A DNA stretch of 13,984 nt. Origin: JAPLDB01 sp964356415 (lineage in GTDB: Bacteria; Bacteroidota; Bacteroidia; AKYH767-A; 2013-40CM-41-45). The notes beneath the pieces were generated by a model. That model ran no database searches. It saw only the letters and a program-made list of their open reading frames with translations, and was not told the DNA's origin. A program made the position numbers and the translations under genes. Shown here one piece after another: positions 5,798 to 13,984 of this stretch. Position 1 is the stretch's first letter. Every line of letters begins with the position of its first letter. The DNA lies in assembly GCA_964356415.1 (NCBI GenBank), contig CAYHHK010000105.1, forward strand, positions 1 through 13,984. The letters run 5' to 3'.

Positions 5798-7039
5798 TCA
5801 GAAAGTCGCTATTTTTTCAGAGGCATATTCTCCTGCTTTTAGTTTCACATATGCCTTTTTGAATGCTTCAATTGTGTAATTCACATCTTCAATCGTATGC
5901 TCGGCTGTAGGAATCAGTCGCAAGATAATTATTCCTTTTGGAACAACAGGATAAACAACCATGGAACAGAAGATATCATAATTCTCCCGCAGATCGTAAA
6001 TCAGGTTGGTGGCTTCTCCGATGGTTCCGTTCAGGTACACGGGAGTCACGGGACTCTGTGTCTTACCAATGTCAAATCCGGCATTCTTCAGTCCGCTTTG
6101 CAGGGCATTCACAATTTTCCAAAGGTCATTTTTTAGCTGTGGTTGTGAGCGCAGCAATTCAAGTCTTTTCAGAGCACCGATTACCAATGGCATTGGCAAT
6201 GATTTGGCAAAAATTTGAGAACGCATATTGTAACGGAGGTATTCTACCACACTTTCAGTAGAAGCAATAAATCCTCCGATCAATGCCATGCTCTTGGCAA
6301 ATGTGCCAAAATAAATATCAATTCCATCCTGAATGTCCTGTTCCTCGCCTGTACCGGCACCGGTTTTTCCCATTGTTCCGAATCCATGGGCGTCATCCAC
6401 AAACAGGCGGAAGTTGAAACGCTCTTTCAACTTCACGATCTCTTTCAGTTTTCCCTGGTCTCCGCTCATGCCGAAAACACCTTCGGTAATCAACAGGATG
6501 GCGCCTCCGGATTCTTCTACGATTCTTGTAGCACGTTCCAACTGCTTTGAGCAATTCGCAATGTCGTTGTGGGGATAAACAAAACGCTTCCCCATGTGCA
6601 GGCGCACACCATCAATGATGCAGGCATGACTTTCTGAATCGTAAACAATCACATCATGGCGGTCTACCAGACAGTCAATGGCTGAAACCATTCCCTGATA
6701 CCCGAAATTGAGAAGTATGGCATCTTCCTTTTTTTCAAAAGAAGCCAGCTCATTTTCCAGTTGTTCATGCTGGTTGCTGTTACCGCTCATCATGCGTGCG
6801 CCCATAGGCAATCCAAACCCGTATTTCCCTGCTGCTTCTGCATCCACTTTGCGCACCTCAGGATGGTTGGCAAGTCCCAAGTAATTGTTCAGGCTCCATA
6901 TCAATCTTTCCTTTCCGCGAAAAATCATGCGTGTGCCTATCTCTCCTTCTAGTTTTGGAAAGGTAAAATAGCCGTGAGAATCTTTGGCATGTTGACCAAT
7001 CGGTCCGCGATTCTTTAATATTTTGTCAAATAAATCCAT
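5798..7039 (-). CDS. spt: Serine palmitoyltransferase (alpha-oxoamine synthase family)
   Basis: A 413-residue pyridoxal-phosphate enzyme of the alpha-oxoamine synthase family, close to the Bacteroidota serine palmitoyltransferases that condense serine with an acyl-CoA (palmitoyl-CoA-like) to 3-ketosphinganine, the first step of sphingolipid synthesis, in the cytoplasm. Visible family features: SLNNYLGLANHP (49-60), the glycine/methionine stretch MGARMMSGN (79-87), His138 in DSESHACIIDG (stacks on the cofactor ring in relatives), Asp215 and His218 in VDDAHGFG (cofactor nitrogen and oxygen contacts), Lys249 in TFAKSM (Schiff-base lysine), and Arg374 in LRLIPTAEHT (substrate carboxylate). All are intact and the length is normal. 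No signal peptide or membrane helix. KBL (2-amino-3-ketobutyrate CoA ligase) and BioF are relatives; the TFAKSM active site and the long N-terminus favour the serine palmitoyltransferase group. A promoter lies about 80 bases upstream of the ATG. Confidence 0.85.
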   Translation of the reverse strand: MDLFDKILKNRGPIGQHAKDSHGYFTFPKLEGEIGTRMIFRGKERLIWSLNNYLGLANHPEVRKVDAEAAGKYGFGLPMGARMMSGNSNQHEQLENELASFEKKEDAILLNFGYQGMVSAIDCLVDRHDVIVYDSESHACIIDGVRLHMGKRFVYPHNDIANCSKQLERATRIVEESGGAILLITEGVFGMSGDQGKLKEIVKLKERFNFRLFVDDAHGFGTMGKTGAGTGEEQDIQDGIDIYFGTFAKSMALIGGFIASTESVVEYLRYNMRSQIFAKSLPMPLVIGALKRLELLRSQPQLKNDLWKIVNALQSGLKNAGFDIGKTQSPVTPVYLNGTIGEATNLIYDLRENYDIFCSMVVYPVVPKGIIILRLIPTAEHTIEDVNYTIEAFKKAYVKLKAGEYASEKIATF

Positions 7040-7116
7040 CTTATAACAAGCTTTTTAGATGCAGTTTCTGAATTATAAATCCCGCATATTTTTACACCCT
7101 TTTTGCTGAGGATGCA

Positions 7117-7146
7117 CAAAAGTAAGTATTTTGAATAAATTCCAAA
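7117..7146 (-). promoter_or_regulatory. Bacteroidota promoter of the serine palmitoyltransferase gene
   Basis: On the minus strand TTTG at 7146-7143 and TACTTTTG at 7124-7117 match both boxes of the Bacteroidota consensus exactly, with an 18-base spacer, the same as at 5264-5293. Transcription would begin near 7110, leaving a leader of about 70 bases before the ATG at 7039. The 243-base gap between the divergent genes (7040-7282) showed no comparably good plus-strand promoter. Confidence 0.7.
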
Positions 7147-7282
7147 TTTATGCACTTCTTTTTATCAACAGGGACGGGTTTTGATAGTACCGGCAAATTA
7201 AGGAATTTCATTCATTTGGGTCAAATCCTATTTGGATTTTACCTGCTTTAAGCCGTACTTACACCTCCAAATTGTTAACCAA

Positions 7283-9673
7283 ATGAAAAAATTACTACTA
7301 CTTGTATCATTATTGATTTCTACCCAACTTTTTGCACAGTTAAACATTCAATTTAGGTCCAATATTTTTTACGGGCAGCTGAATTCGAATATTTGTGGAT
7401 ATGTTGACAACAACGGCCGTGAATATGCATTGCTGGGCTGGTGGGATGGCATGGATATCATTGACATCACCAATCCTGATACGCCTGTTGTACTTTTTAC
7501 AGTTCCCGGCGGTCAGTCGCAATGGAGAGAAATAAAAACGTATAGGGATTTTGCATATGTAACTACTGAAGAATGTTGTGGCGGTTTGCAGATTGTTGAC
7601 TTATCAAATCTCCCGAATAGTATAAATGTTTCGGTTTACCAGGGTGATGGGGCCATTGCTGGCCAGTTGACCACGATTCATGCACTGCACATTGATACAG
7701 CCAATGCGTTTCTTTATCTCTATGGTAGCAACCTGCAGCTGAATGGAGCAAACAATAGCGGGCATCCTTTGTTCCTGGATATTTCTGATCCATTGAATCC
7801 TGTTTATTCAGGCGTTTTTCTTGCTCCTACAGGCAATCCATATGTACACGACGGATATGTTGAAAACGATACGGCCTACTTTGGACATATCTACGATGGT
7901 TATGTTTCCATTGTGGATGTCAGTAATAAAAGCAATCCCGTGCTGCTTGCTACACAGCAAACTCCAAATGCATTTACACATAATGTTTGGTTGAGTGATA
8001 ATCACAAAACCATGTTCACCACAGATGAAACAACAAACTCATTTCTTACTGCTTATGATATTTCTGATTTGAGTAATATCACTGAACTCTCCAGGTTCCA
8101 GAAGGATCCCGGCAGTAATTCAATAGTACACAACACACACATCAGGAATGATTATGCAGTTACTTCCTGGTACACTGAAGGTGTTGTGATCAATGATGTC
8201 AGCCGCCCGAAAAACATGATCGAAGTTGGTCACTATGATACCTACCCGGCAAATAACGATGGCGTTTTCGACGGTGACTGGGGCGTATATCCGTTTTTTC
8301 CTTCCGGAAACATTGTATGCAGCGACATGAGCAATGGTTTTTTTGTGCTTACGCCTGACTACATCAGGGGATGTTACCTGGAAGGTTTGGTAACAGACAG
8401 CGTAACTGCACTCAATCTTGGCGGTGTTACTATCACAATTCTTTCGGCCAATATTAACCGCACCTCAGACTTATTAGGCCATTATTATTCAGGCACTGCA
8501 ATTGCCGGCACTTATGACGTTCAGTTTTCTAAAGCAGGTTATTATACAAAGACATTTACCGGTGTTTCGCTGACCAACGGAGTACTGACAACACTTGATG
8601 CACAAATGGTATGCATCAATTGCGTTGCACTTACCGGACAGGTACTTGAAACAGGATCTAACAACCCGATCCCGAATGCACAGGTTGTTTTCAATGATGG
8701 AAATACGACGCAGTCTGTTTCAACAGACGGGCAGGGGAATTTCAACATGTCTAATTTCATCGGCGGAACATATGATGTTGTTGCAGGTGCATGGGGTTAT
8801 CAGAACTACTGCCAGAACATCCTCATTGATGGCAATACAAGTCCTTTGATCATTACCTTAGACAAAGGTTACTATGATGATTTTGCGCTGGACTTTGGAT
8901 GGACAGCGACAAATGCTGCGCACGACTGGGAACGGGGTGAGCCGGCAGGTACAACCAGCGGTGCATTTCAGTCAAATCCTGAATATGACATAACAGGAGA
9001 TTGTTTGGACAGGTGTTATGTGACCGGCAATGGCGGAGGCGCAGCGTATGACGATGATGTTGACCCAAGTGACGGTACAGTTGTTTTAACCTCTCCGGTA
9101 TTTGATCTCACAGGATATATTGATCCCCAGCTTTCTTACTACCATTGGTTTTTTAACGGGGAACTGAACGGTAACCAGCCGAATGACCAGATGACTGTGA
9201 AACTTACCAATGGCATTACTACAGTAATGCTGGAAACTATCCTCAACAATGATCCCGGAAACAGTAACTGGGTTCTGAAAACCTATAATGTTGCCTCAGT
9301 GATTACCCCAACAGCCAACATGCAGTTGTCTGCAGAGACTTATGACATTCAGCCCGGAAGTATTGTTGAAGGCGGCCTTGACGGATTTCAGGTAACAGAT
9401 AACGGTGTGGGAGTGAACCAGCATTCAGGGATTGTTTCTTTTAGTTCGTATCCGAATCCTTTTACAAATGAACTGATGATCACAGGAGGTTTTGCATCTA
9501 AAAAATCGACCGTTGAAATTTATAATTCAACAGGCGCAATGGTATTCAGTGGTAGTTTTGCAGGCCCTGCAATGAAGATCAATACACAAGATTGGTCAGC
9601 AGGAATTTATGTTGCAAGGCTCACCGGTGAAGGAGTTTCACCACGGAATATTAAGGTAAGCAAAGCGCAGTAA
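7283..9673 (+). CDS. Choice-of-anchor-B / LVIVD-type secreted protein with T9SS sorting domain
   Basis: A 796-residue predicted T9SS cargo. Residues 1-18 are a signal peptide (MKKLLLLVSLLISTQLFA, cleavage before Gln19). From about 25 to 365 runs a propeller-like region with LVIVD-type repeats (GMDIIDITNPDTPVVL, GLQIVDLSNL, LFLDISDPLNPVYSG, VSIVDVSNKSNPVLLA, TAYDISDLSNITEL, VVINDVSRPKNMIEVG), the choice-of-anchor-B pattern. Two carboxypeptidase-regulatory-like beta sandwiches follow (about 370-450 and 450-530), each starting with an EGLVTD or TGQVLE strand and containing GTYDV. Next is a beta-rich domain (about 533-710) starting DDFALDFGWT with an acidic AYDDDVDPSDG loop that could bind calcium. 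The T9SS type A domain is 717-796 (SSYPNP; STGAMVF; SAGIYVARL). Function unknown; probably surface-attached or released. Translation could begin at TTG 7232, but ATG 7283 puts the signal peptide first. Confidence 0.85.
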   Translation: MKKLLLLVSLLISTQLFAQLNIQFRSNIFYGQLNSNICGYVDNNGREYALLGWWDGMDIIDITNPDTPVVLFTVPGGQSQWREIKTYRDFAYVTTEECCGGLQIVDLSNLPNSINVSVYQGDGAIAGQLTTIHALHIDTANAFLYLYGSNLQLNGANNSGHPLFLDISDPLNPVYSGVFLAPTGNPYVHDGYVENDTAYFGHIYDGYVSIVDVSNKSNPVLLATQQTPNAFTHNVWLSDNHKTMFTTDETTNSFLTAYDISDLSNITELSRFQKDPGSNSIVHNTHIRNDYAVTSWYTEGVVINDVSRPKNMIEVGHYDTYPANNDGVFDGDWGVYPFFPSGNIVCSDMSNGFFVLTPDYIRGCYLEGLVTDSVTALNLGGVTITILSANINRTSDLLGHYYSGTAIAGTYDVQFSKAGYYTKTFTGVSLTNGVLTTLDAQMVCINCVALTGQVLETGSNNPIPNAQVVFNDGNTTQSVSTDGQGNFNMSNFIGGTYDVVAGAWGYQNYCQNILIDGNTSPLIITLDKGYYDDFALDFGWTATNAAHDWERGEPAGTTSGAFQSNPEYDITGDCLDRCYVTGNGGGAAYDDDVDPSDGTVVLTSPVFDLTGYIDPQLSYYHWFFNGELNGNQPNDQMTVKLTNGITTVMLETILNNDPGNSNWVLKTYNVASVITPTANMQLSAETYDIQPGSIVEGGLDGFQVTDNGVGVNQHSGIVSFSSYPNPFTNELMITGGFASKKSTVEIYNSTGAMVFSGSFAGPAMKINTQDWSAGIYVARLTGEGVSPRNIKVSKAQ

Positions 9674-9858
9674 ATGAAATGACATATTGGCCGCCAAGCC
9701 TGCTAATGTAAAATGTAACTCGTAGTAAATACTATCCTGCGTATCTGTAAACTGTCTTGCTTTCGGATATAACTGTAAACTCAATGACGCCCGAATGGCA
9801 TCTTGTGAAACAAGAAAATAATTTTCAACTTCAATTTGCTTGCAGTGTTCATTTTTTC

Positions 9859-11298
9859 TCATTGTTTAATAAACTTCTTCGTTACCCTTCCACTTTCGCT
9901 TTCTAAAGTGATGAAGTAAATACCGGCGGCAAGTTCCGAGATGTCGAGTTCTTTTCGGAGGGTTTGAGAAGAAATATTTTTTTCGATTAGTCTTTTTCCG
10001 AAAACATTTGAAATTATGAAAGTATAAGCTTGGCTCTTGTGAGGGAAGTCTATTGTTATGGATGATGCCGATGGGTTAGGGTAGAAGGAAAGTTCAGACT
10101 GAAATTCGTCTTCATCAATACCGATTAATGTACATGTATCAATAGAATTATTTACTTCCCATTTTGCAATGAATGGAATGCTGTCACCATCAATGGTATG
10201 AAATCCACCACCGATGTAGATATTGTCATTAAATACGGCTATTTTGGAAATTGTGTTATCAAATCTGTAACTGAAGGTGCACCATTTTTTGCCATCCCAT
10301 TTTGCAATATTTCCTGATTGGGCAGTATTGCCAATTTGAATTCCATTTACTTTATCAAACAACCCAACTACATATAATTCGTCATGATAGACAGCCATAT
10401 CGAATATTGATCCCATGGAAGCTCCATAATAAAAGCCACTTCCCAGCTCATGCCAGTTACTACCATCCCATTTTGCTATGCTATTGCCGGGGGCACTATA
10501 GAGTTTATTAAAAGTACCTCCTACGTAAAGTTCATTTTGATATTCTATCATATTCCCGATGCCTGATGAAATGTTGCAAATTGTACAATTAAAGGCATTT
10601 TGAACTCGTTCCCAGTTGGCGCCATTCCATTTGGCAAAAAATAACATTTTGCCAAGAGAATCCATTAAAGTTGTGCATACATAATATTCACCGTTATATT
10701 TTGTGAGCGGATAGAAGCGAATTGGATCATTAGTAAATATTGATTCGGAGTTTAGAAATGGAGCCCATGAATTGCCATCCCATGTTGCGAGACTTTTTGC
10801 ATGCACATAGCCTGCAGAATCAAACACTCCACATGCAAAAAGGTTTGAGCTGTCTTGATAAAACGATCCAATCATGCCATAGTGCCCAGAGTAATCAAAA
10901 AGTCCATTCCCAACAGTTTGCCAATCAATACCATTCCATCTTGCAATTCCATTGGGATTTACTCCTCCAATGATTTGAGTTACTGAAACGTAGATTTCAT
11001 TTTGAAACTTAGTAACTGCAAAAATTGGGATGCAAGTTCCACTGCTAGAATCACAATTTAGTTCTCCTTGTCCTAATGTTGACCAGCTTACTCCATCCCA
11101 TGCCCCGATTCCATTTACTGATAAGTTAGCTGCATATTTAAAATTTCCCCCTACGTACAATTTACCATTTATTGAATCGGAATAGAAGCATCTAACGAAA
11201 CTTGAAACACCTCCGCCAACATTAACAAAATCTTGAGCAATAACCTTCGATGAGACGAAGGTAACGATGATCCGGATAAATAATTTCAGATTATTCAT
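9859..11298 (-). CDS. Secreted propeller protein of WDG repeats with T9SS sorting domain
   Basis: A 479-residue predicted T9SS cargo. Residues 1-21 are a signal peptide (NLKLFIRIIVTFV core, cleavage after VIA, before Gln22). Residues 22 to about 395 hold repeats of the form LYVGGxF, a loop, then IAKWDGxxWxxLGxG: IGAWDGVSW, IARWNGIDW, LATWDGNSW, FAKWNGANW, IAKWDGSNW, IAKWDGKKW and a degenerate IAKWEVNNS. Seven repeats suggest a seven-bladed propeller. Residues 403-479 are a complete T9SS type A domain (SFYPNPSA, NVFGKRLIEKN, LDISELAAGIYF, final KKFIKQ). Its ATG overlaps the TGA of the upstream SBBP-repeat gene (ATGA, 11298-11295), so the two are very likely translated together. No ligand or enzymatic motif is visible. 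Confidence 0.85.
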   Translation of the reverse strand: MNNLKLFIRIIVTFVSSKVIAQDFVNVGGGVSSFVRCFYSDSINGKLYVGGNFKYAANLSVNGIGAWDGVSWSTLGQGELNCDSSSGTCIPIFAVTKFQNEIYVSVTQIIGGVNPNGIARWNGIDWQTVGNGLFDYSGHYGMIGSFYQDSSNLFACGVFDSAGYVHAKSLATWDGNSWAPFLNSESIFTNDPIRFYPLTKYNGEYYVCTTLMDSLGKMLFFAKWNGANWERVQNAFNCTICNISSGIGNMIEYQNELYVGGTFNKLYSAPGNSIAKWDGSNWHELGSGFYYGASMGSIFDMAVYHDELYVVGLFDKVNGIQIGNTAQSGNIAKWDGKKWCTFSYRFDNTISKIAVFNDNIYIGGGFHTIDGDSIPFIAKWEVNNSIDTCTLIGIDEDEFQSELSFYPNPSASSITIDFPHKSQAYTFIISNVFGKRLIEKNISSQTLRKELDISELAAGIYFITLESESGRVTKKFIKQ

Positions 11299-13984
11299 CG
11301 GTTGAGAATAATCTTTTTTGCTGCAATTATCTTATGGTCATTTTTAGAAATGATGCTTGCGAGATAGATTCCTGATGGTGCGTTTTCCAAGTTTAGGTTT
11401 AGGTATTCATCATGTCCAGTTGAATCCAGTTTATCATTTCTTACAATTCTCCCAAGCACATCGCTGATCTGTAAGGTGAAATTCTTTTCCTTTGTAGGGA
11501 GGTTGTATTTTATTTTTACTTCCCCCGAAGAAGGGTTTGGGAAAACAATAAAGTTGGTGTAAATTGAAGATAATTCGTTAATCCCTATCAGGGCTGCAAT
11601 CTCACATTTGCCTACATAAGCATTGTAACCTGAAGGAATTCCATTGGTTCCAAAGTCATAATAATATTCTGTTCCTGTATGTTGGAAGGGGAAATTTTGG
11701 GACATATTGTCAATGTCGCCGGCAAAAAGGAGTTTTGATGTTCCGAATGTTGCGATTGAGGTACCAAAATCATTTTGCCAGCCGCCGAAATAACTACTCC
11801 AATACCATTCGTCAGTGTAGGGCTTAAAACTACAAATGTAACATTCATAATTCGGCTGTTGTGAAGGGTTGGAGTTTGTTGAATTATTAAATGGAGCTAA
11901 TGGATTGGTTAATGTAGGGAACAAATAATTTCCCGGATTCTCAGGAGCAAAGGTTGAACCAATTAAAAAGACAAAGTCATTTGAGCTTATTGCAATTGCA
12001 GGTTGGTGAGGAATATATCCTGGTTGTAACATGTTTCGTGGATACCATTCACTTCCAAATCCGCCAATAAATGTTGACCATGTAAGGGAATAATTTGAGG
12101 CAGGTGAAAATTTCGCAATAAAAGCATCGAAATTGAAAGATAAATTTCCGCCACCATGGAAGGTCTGTGAATACTGAGGAGTTGATGCACATTTAGGAAG
12201 ACAAAAATTTGTTGTTGGCACACCGCAATAAGGGTATCCTGTGCAAGTGGAATTTGAAATTCCTGCGACATAAACTTCTCCAATAGAGTTAATTGCAATA
12301 CTGTTCCCGTAGTCCTCGAATTTACTTCCAAAATAAGTTGACCAAAGTAATTGACCGGTTAAGCTAAACTTTGCAATGAAAGCATCTGGACTAACAGGAT
12401 TACCTGCAGGGGTGTGTCCGACATTCAACTCATCTGTAAAGTAGCTTCCTGATGGGCCAACGCACAACGGGAAAAAACCCTCACAGGTTGGATCAGGAAA
12501 AACGCGGGTTGGATCATAAAGCGGGGTACAATAATAGGTACTGCAAGTTGATGTAGTGATGCCGGTATTTTTTGTTTTAGTATGACCGGTAATAAAAAAT
12601 GATGAAGATGAATTATCTATAGCGATATCATTTATCTCTTCATAGCCATTTCCGCCAAAAAATGTGCTCCATTTTAACTCACCACCGGAATTAAACTTTG
12701 CAATAAACCCATCATTATCTCCTCCCTGATTGCCGGGATTAGCTTCATTGTTTGCGAATTTCTGGACATATGCGTTATTGCCAGGATCACATATTGGAAA
12801 ATTTGTAGATGAGGTAAGTGGAGAGCAGGATAAAGTATATGGCAACGCAAAAAAACAGTAACCTACCATGTAAACATTATGATTATTGTCTACAGCTATT
12901 GCTTTTCCGGTTAAACTAAATCCTCCGAATAGAGTGCCCCATAATCTTGTACCATCAGTTGGGTTAATTTGAATAATACAACTCACTAAATAAATGTCAT
13001 TGGCAAATGAAGTTTGCACATAACAACCTGAGGCTGTTGTTGTTGCTTGTGGGAAACTCCCTCTGCTTTGTGAAAATCCGGTTACATACAATTTGCTATT
13101 TGCTCCGTTTTCATCAAAAGCAATTCCCATTGCATCATCGTTTTGAGTTCCTCCATAGTATGTTCCCCAAAGCAAAATATTATCATGACTGAATTTTGAG
13201 ATAACAATATCTTTTTCACCTGCTAAACCAGGTTGCTGTGCTGTGTAGATGGCAATCCCGGTAGTAAATGGCATGTCAGAACCCAATGAATATCCTGTGA
13301 CATACATGTTTTCATTGCCATCAACTGTAATATCTCTGATTTGTTCATCATTATCTCCCGGATAAAATGTTGTCCAACAAGAACCGGTAGTCGATAGGCT
13401 ATTGATTTCTCTCGCACACTCCACCACCAACGGCCTATGACTATCGTAATTCCCCGTCAGTTGAAAGGCTACGTTGGCGCTGTCAACGATGAGATACGAA
13501 GCCAGCCACCCCAGCGATATCCTGTTGCCTTCTTCATCAAGTTGGTAAACAAGAGGCCGCTCATAAGTGAAAGAACCAAGCACTCCGCTTACCTGTAAAT
13601 CTGCATTGTTCACCAATTGCAAACTCTGATGTCCCGTAAAATGCAACACTGCCTGTGGTTCAGCATTGGGATTCATGATGATCTGAAATTTCATTCCTGC
13701 ATTGTTGTTGGAAAAAATAACGTCAGTATTCTCATATACATTGCTGTACATTATTTTTTCACTGCCTGTAATTCCAGTGATGCCATCAGGGCAATGACCA
13801 AGAAAATAGTTTAGCACCTGATCGGTGTCGTGTGTGTTGGTGGGATATGGATCAGAATATGCCATGTTGCCATTTTCAAAGTTCATATTGATCTTTTCAA
13901 GGGTATCAGCAGTTGCCGTATCGCTGTCCACCTTTGCCATCACAAATGAAATGGTGTCCGGTAAAAAATAGAGTTTCGGAAACT
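11295..13984 (-). CDS. SBBP-repeat (seven-repeat propeller) protein with T9SS sorting domain, N-terminus outside the window
   Basis: The frame is open to the right edge, so about 895 C-terminal residues are visible; the GTG at 13943 is not the true start, because the residues before it (KLYFLPDTISFVMAKVD) continue the same domain. Order: an N-terminal domain typical of SBBP proteins (NYFLGHCPDGITGI, KIMYSNVYENTDVIFSNN, ERPLVYQ), then seven repeats of roughly 50-100 residues in the form LxWSTYFGGxxxD-x-x-xIAID-xx-x-VYVTG (for example LLWGTYYGGTQNDDAMGIAF and LKWSTFFGGNGYEEINDIAI), expected to form a propeller. Several insertions between repeats are Cys- and Pro-rich. The last 85 or so residues are a T9SS type A domain (VFPNPSSG, ISDVLGRIV, NAPSGIYLASI, ending IILNR). 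It is the first gene of an ATGA-coupled pair with the WDG-repeat gene. Predicted exported; role unknown. Confidence 0.85.
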   Translation of the reverse strand, partial: FPKLYFLPDTISFVMAKVDSDTATADTLEKINMNFENGNMAYSDPYPTNTHDTDQVLNYFLGHCPDGITGITGSEKIMYSNVYENTDVIFSNNNAGMKFQIIMNPNAEPQAVLHFTGHQSLQLVNNADLQVSGVLGSFTYERPLVYQLDEEGNRISLGWLASYLIVDSANVAFQLTGNYDSHRPLVVECAREINSLSTTGSCWTTFYPGDNDEQIRDITVDGNENMYVTGYSLGSDMPFTTGIAIYTAQQPGLAGEKDIVISKFSHDNILLWGTYYGGTQNDDAMGIAFDENGANSKLYVTGFSQSRGSFPQATTTASGCYVQTSFANDIYLVSCIIQINPTDGTRLWGTLFGGFSLTGKAIAVDNNHNVYMVGYCFFALPYTLSCSPLTSSTNFPICDPGNNAYVQKFANNEANPGNQGGDNDGFIAKFNSGGELKWSTFFGGNGYEEINDIAIDNSSSSFFITGHTKTKNTGITTSTCSTYYCTPLYDPTRVFPDPTCEGFFPLCVGPSGSYFTDELNVGHTPAGNPVSPDAFIAKFSLTGQLLWSTYFGSKFEDYGNSIAINSIGEVYVAGISNSTCTGYPYCGVPTTNFCLPKCASTPQYSQTFHGGGNLSFNFDAFIAKFSPASNYSLTWSTFIGGFGSEWYPRNMLQPGYIPHQPAIAISSNDFVFLIGSTFAPENPGNYLFPTLTNPLAPFNNSTNSNPSQQPNYECYICSFKPYTDEWYWSSYFGGWQNDFGTSIATFGTSKLLFAGDIDNMSQNFPFQHTGTEYYYDFGTNGIPSGYNAYVGKCEIAALIGINELSSIYTNFIVFPNPSSGEVKIKYNLPTKEKNFTLQISDVLGRIVRNDKLDSTGHDEYLNLNLENAPSGIYLASIISKNDHKIIAAKKIILNR

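Noticed and set aside
7140..7282. Plus-strand promoter for the choice-of-anchor-B gene (TTCATTTG near the middle of the gap)
   Set aside because: The -7 candidate has one mismatch and no TTTG lies at a suitable distance upstream.
9797..9830. CTTGT/ACAAG five-pair stem between the convergent genes as a bidirectional terminator
   Set aside because: Stem too short and no U tract placed directly after it in either direction.
9638..9862. Minus-strand 74-codon frame after the WDG-repeat gene, as an annotated gene
   Set aside because: It overlaps the opposing gene's 3' end, has no recognisable domain and poor composition. It is kept only as a low-interest finding.
13223..13943. GTG at 13943 as the true start of the SBBP-repeat gene
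   Set aside because: The frame stays open to the window edge and the residues before the GTG continue the SBBP N-terminal domain, so the gene is cut by the window.

Overview
The window looks like chromosomal DNA from a member of the Bacteroidota. Three things point there: several proteins end in (or once ended in) type IX secretion system (T9SS) C-terminal sorting domains; two upstream regions carry the Bacteroidota-type promoter pair TTTG / TAnnTTTG; and there is a Bacteroidota-style serine palmitoyltransferase next to a very small Hc1-type histone-like gene. Shine-Dalgarno sequences are not evident, which also fits. No tRNA, rRNA, CRISPR array, transposase or phage gene was seen. Family names below come from recognition of the protein sequence, not from a database search.

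Layout. Positions 1-3160 are plus-strand: the tail of an unidentified gene, a beta-barrel porin 19 bases later, a SanA/YdcF-type (DUF218) envelope protein, and an unrecognised 180-residue protein. Repeats separate these: a period-7 inverted repeat after the SanA-like gene, and a hairpin of degenerate 8-base units inside a 26-bp direct repeat before a GNAT acetyltransferase (3161-3676). Converging on the GNAT gene from the minus strand is a seven-repeat beta-propeller protein (3781-5259) whose T9SS sorting domain is interrupted by a heptanucleotide repeat. Its upstream region (5260-5560) holds a promoter that would give an almost leaderless mRNA, a degenerate heptamer array, a 25-bp tandem duplication, and the terminator of the next minus-strand unit. 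That unit is a probable operon of serine palmitoyltransferase (7039-5798) and the Hc1-like protein (5749-5561), with a good promoter at 7117-7146. Divergent from it is a 796-residue choice-of-anchor-B/LVIVD-type T9SS cargo (7283-9673). The rest, to the right edge, is a minus-strand pair with an ATGA stop/start overlap: an SBBP-repeat protein running off the window and a propeller of WDG repeats, both with intact T9SS sorting domains.

How it fits together. Four of the eleven proteins seen are predicted secreted or surface proteins built from propeller-like repeats and exported by T9SS. The porin and the SanA-like protein also belong to the envelope, and the palmitoyltransferase would start sphingolipid synthesis, a typical Bacteroidota membrane lipid.

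The most notable observation is at 3695-3811. The reading frame of the propeller protein ends inside a run of about 3.7 heptamers. The rest of a normal sorting domain, through a final KFIKE and stop, lies intact immediately downstream in another frame. Gain of one heptamer or loss of two would restore it without introducing a stop. This suggests a slippage-driven switch between a form with a complete sorting signal and a truncated form; recent inactivation or an assembly error in the repeat are the alternatives.
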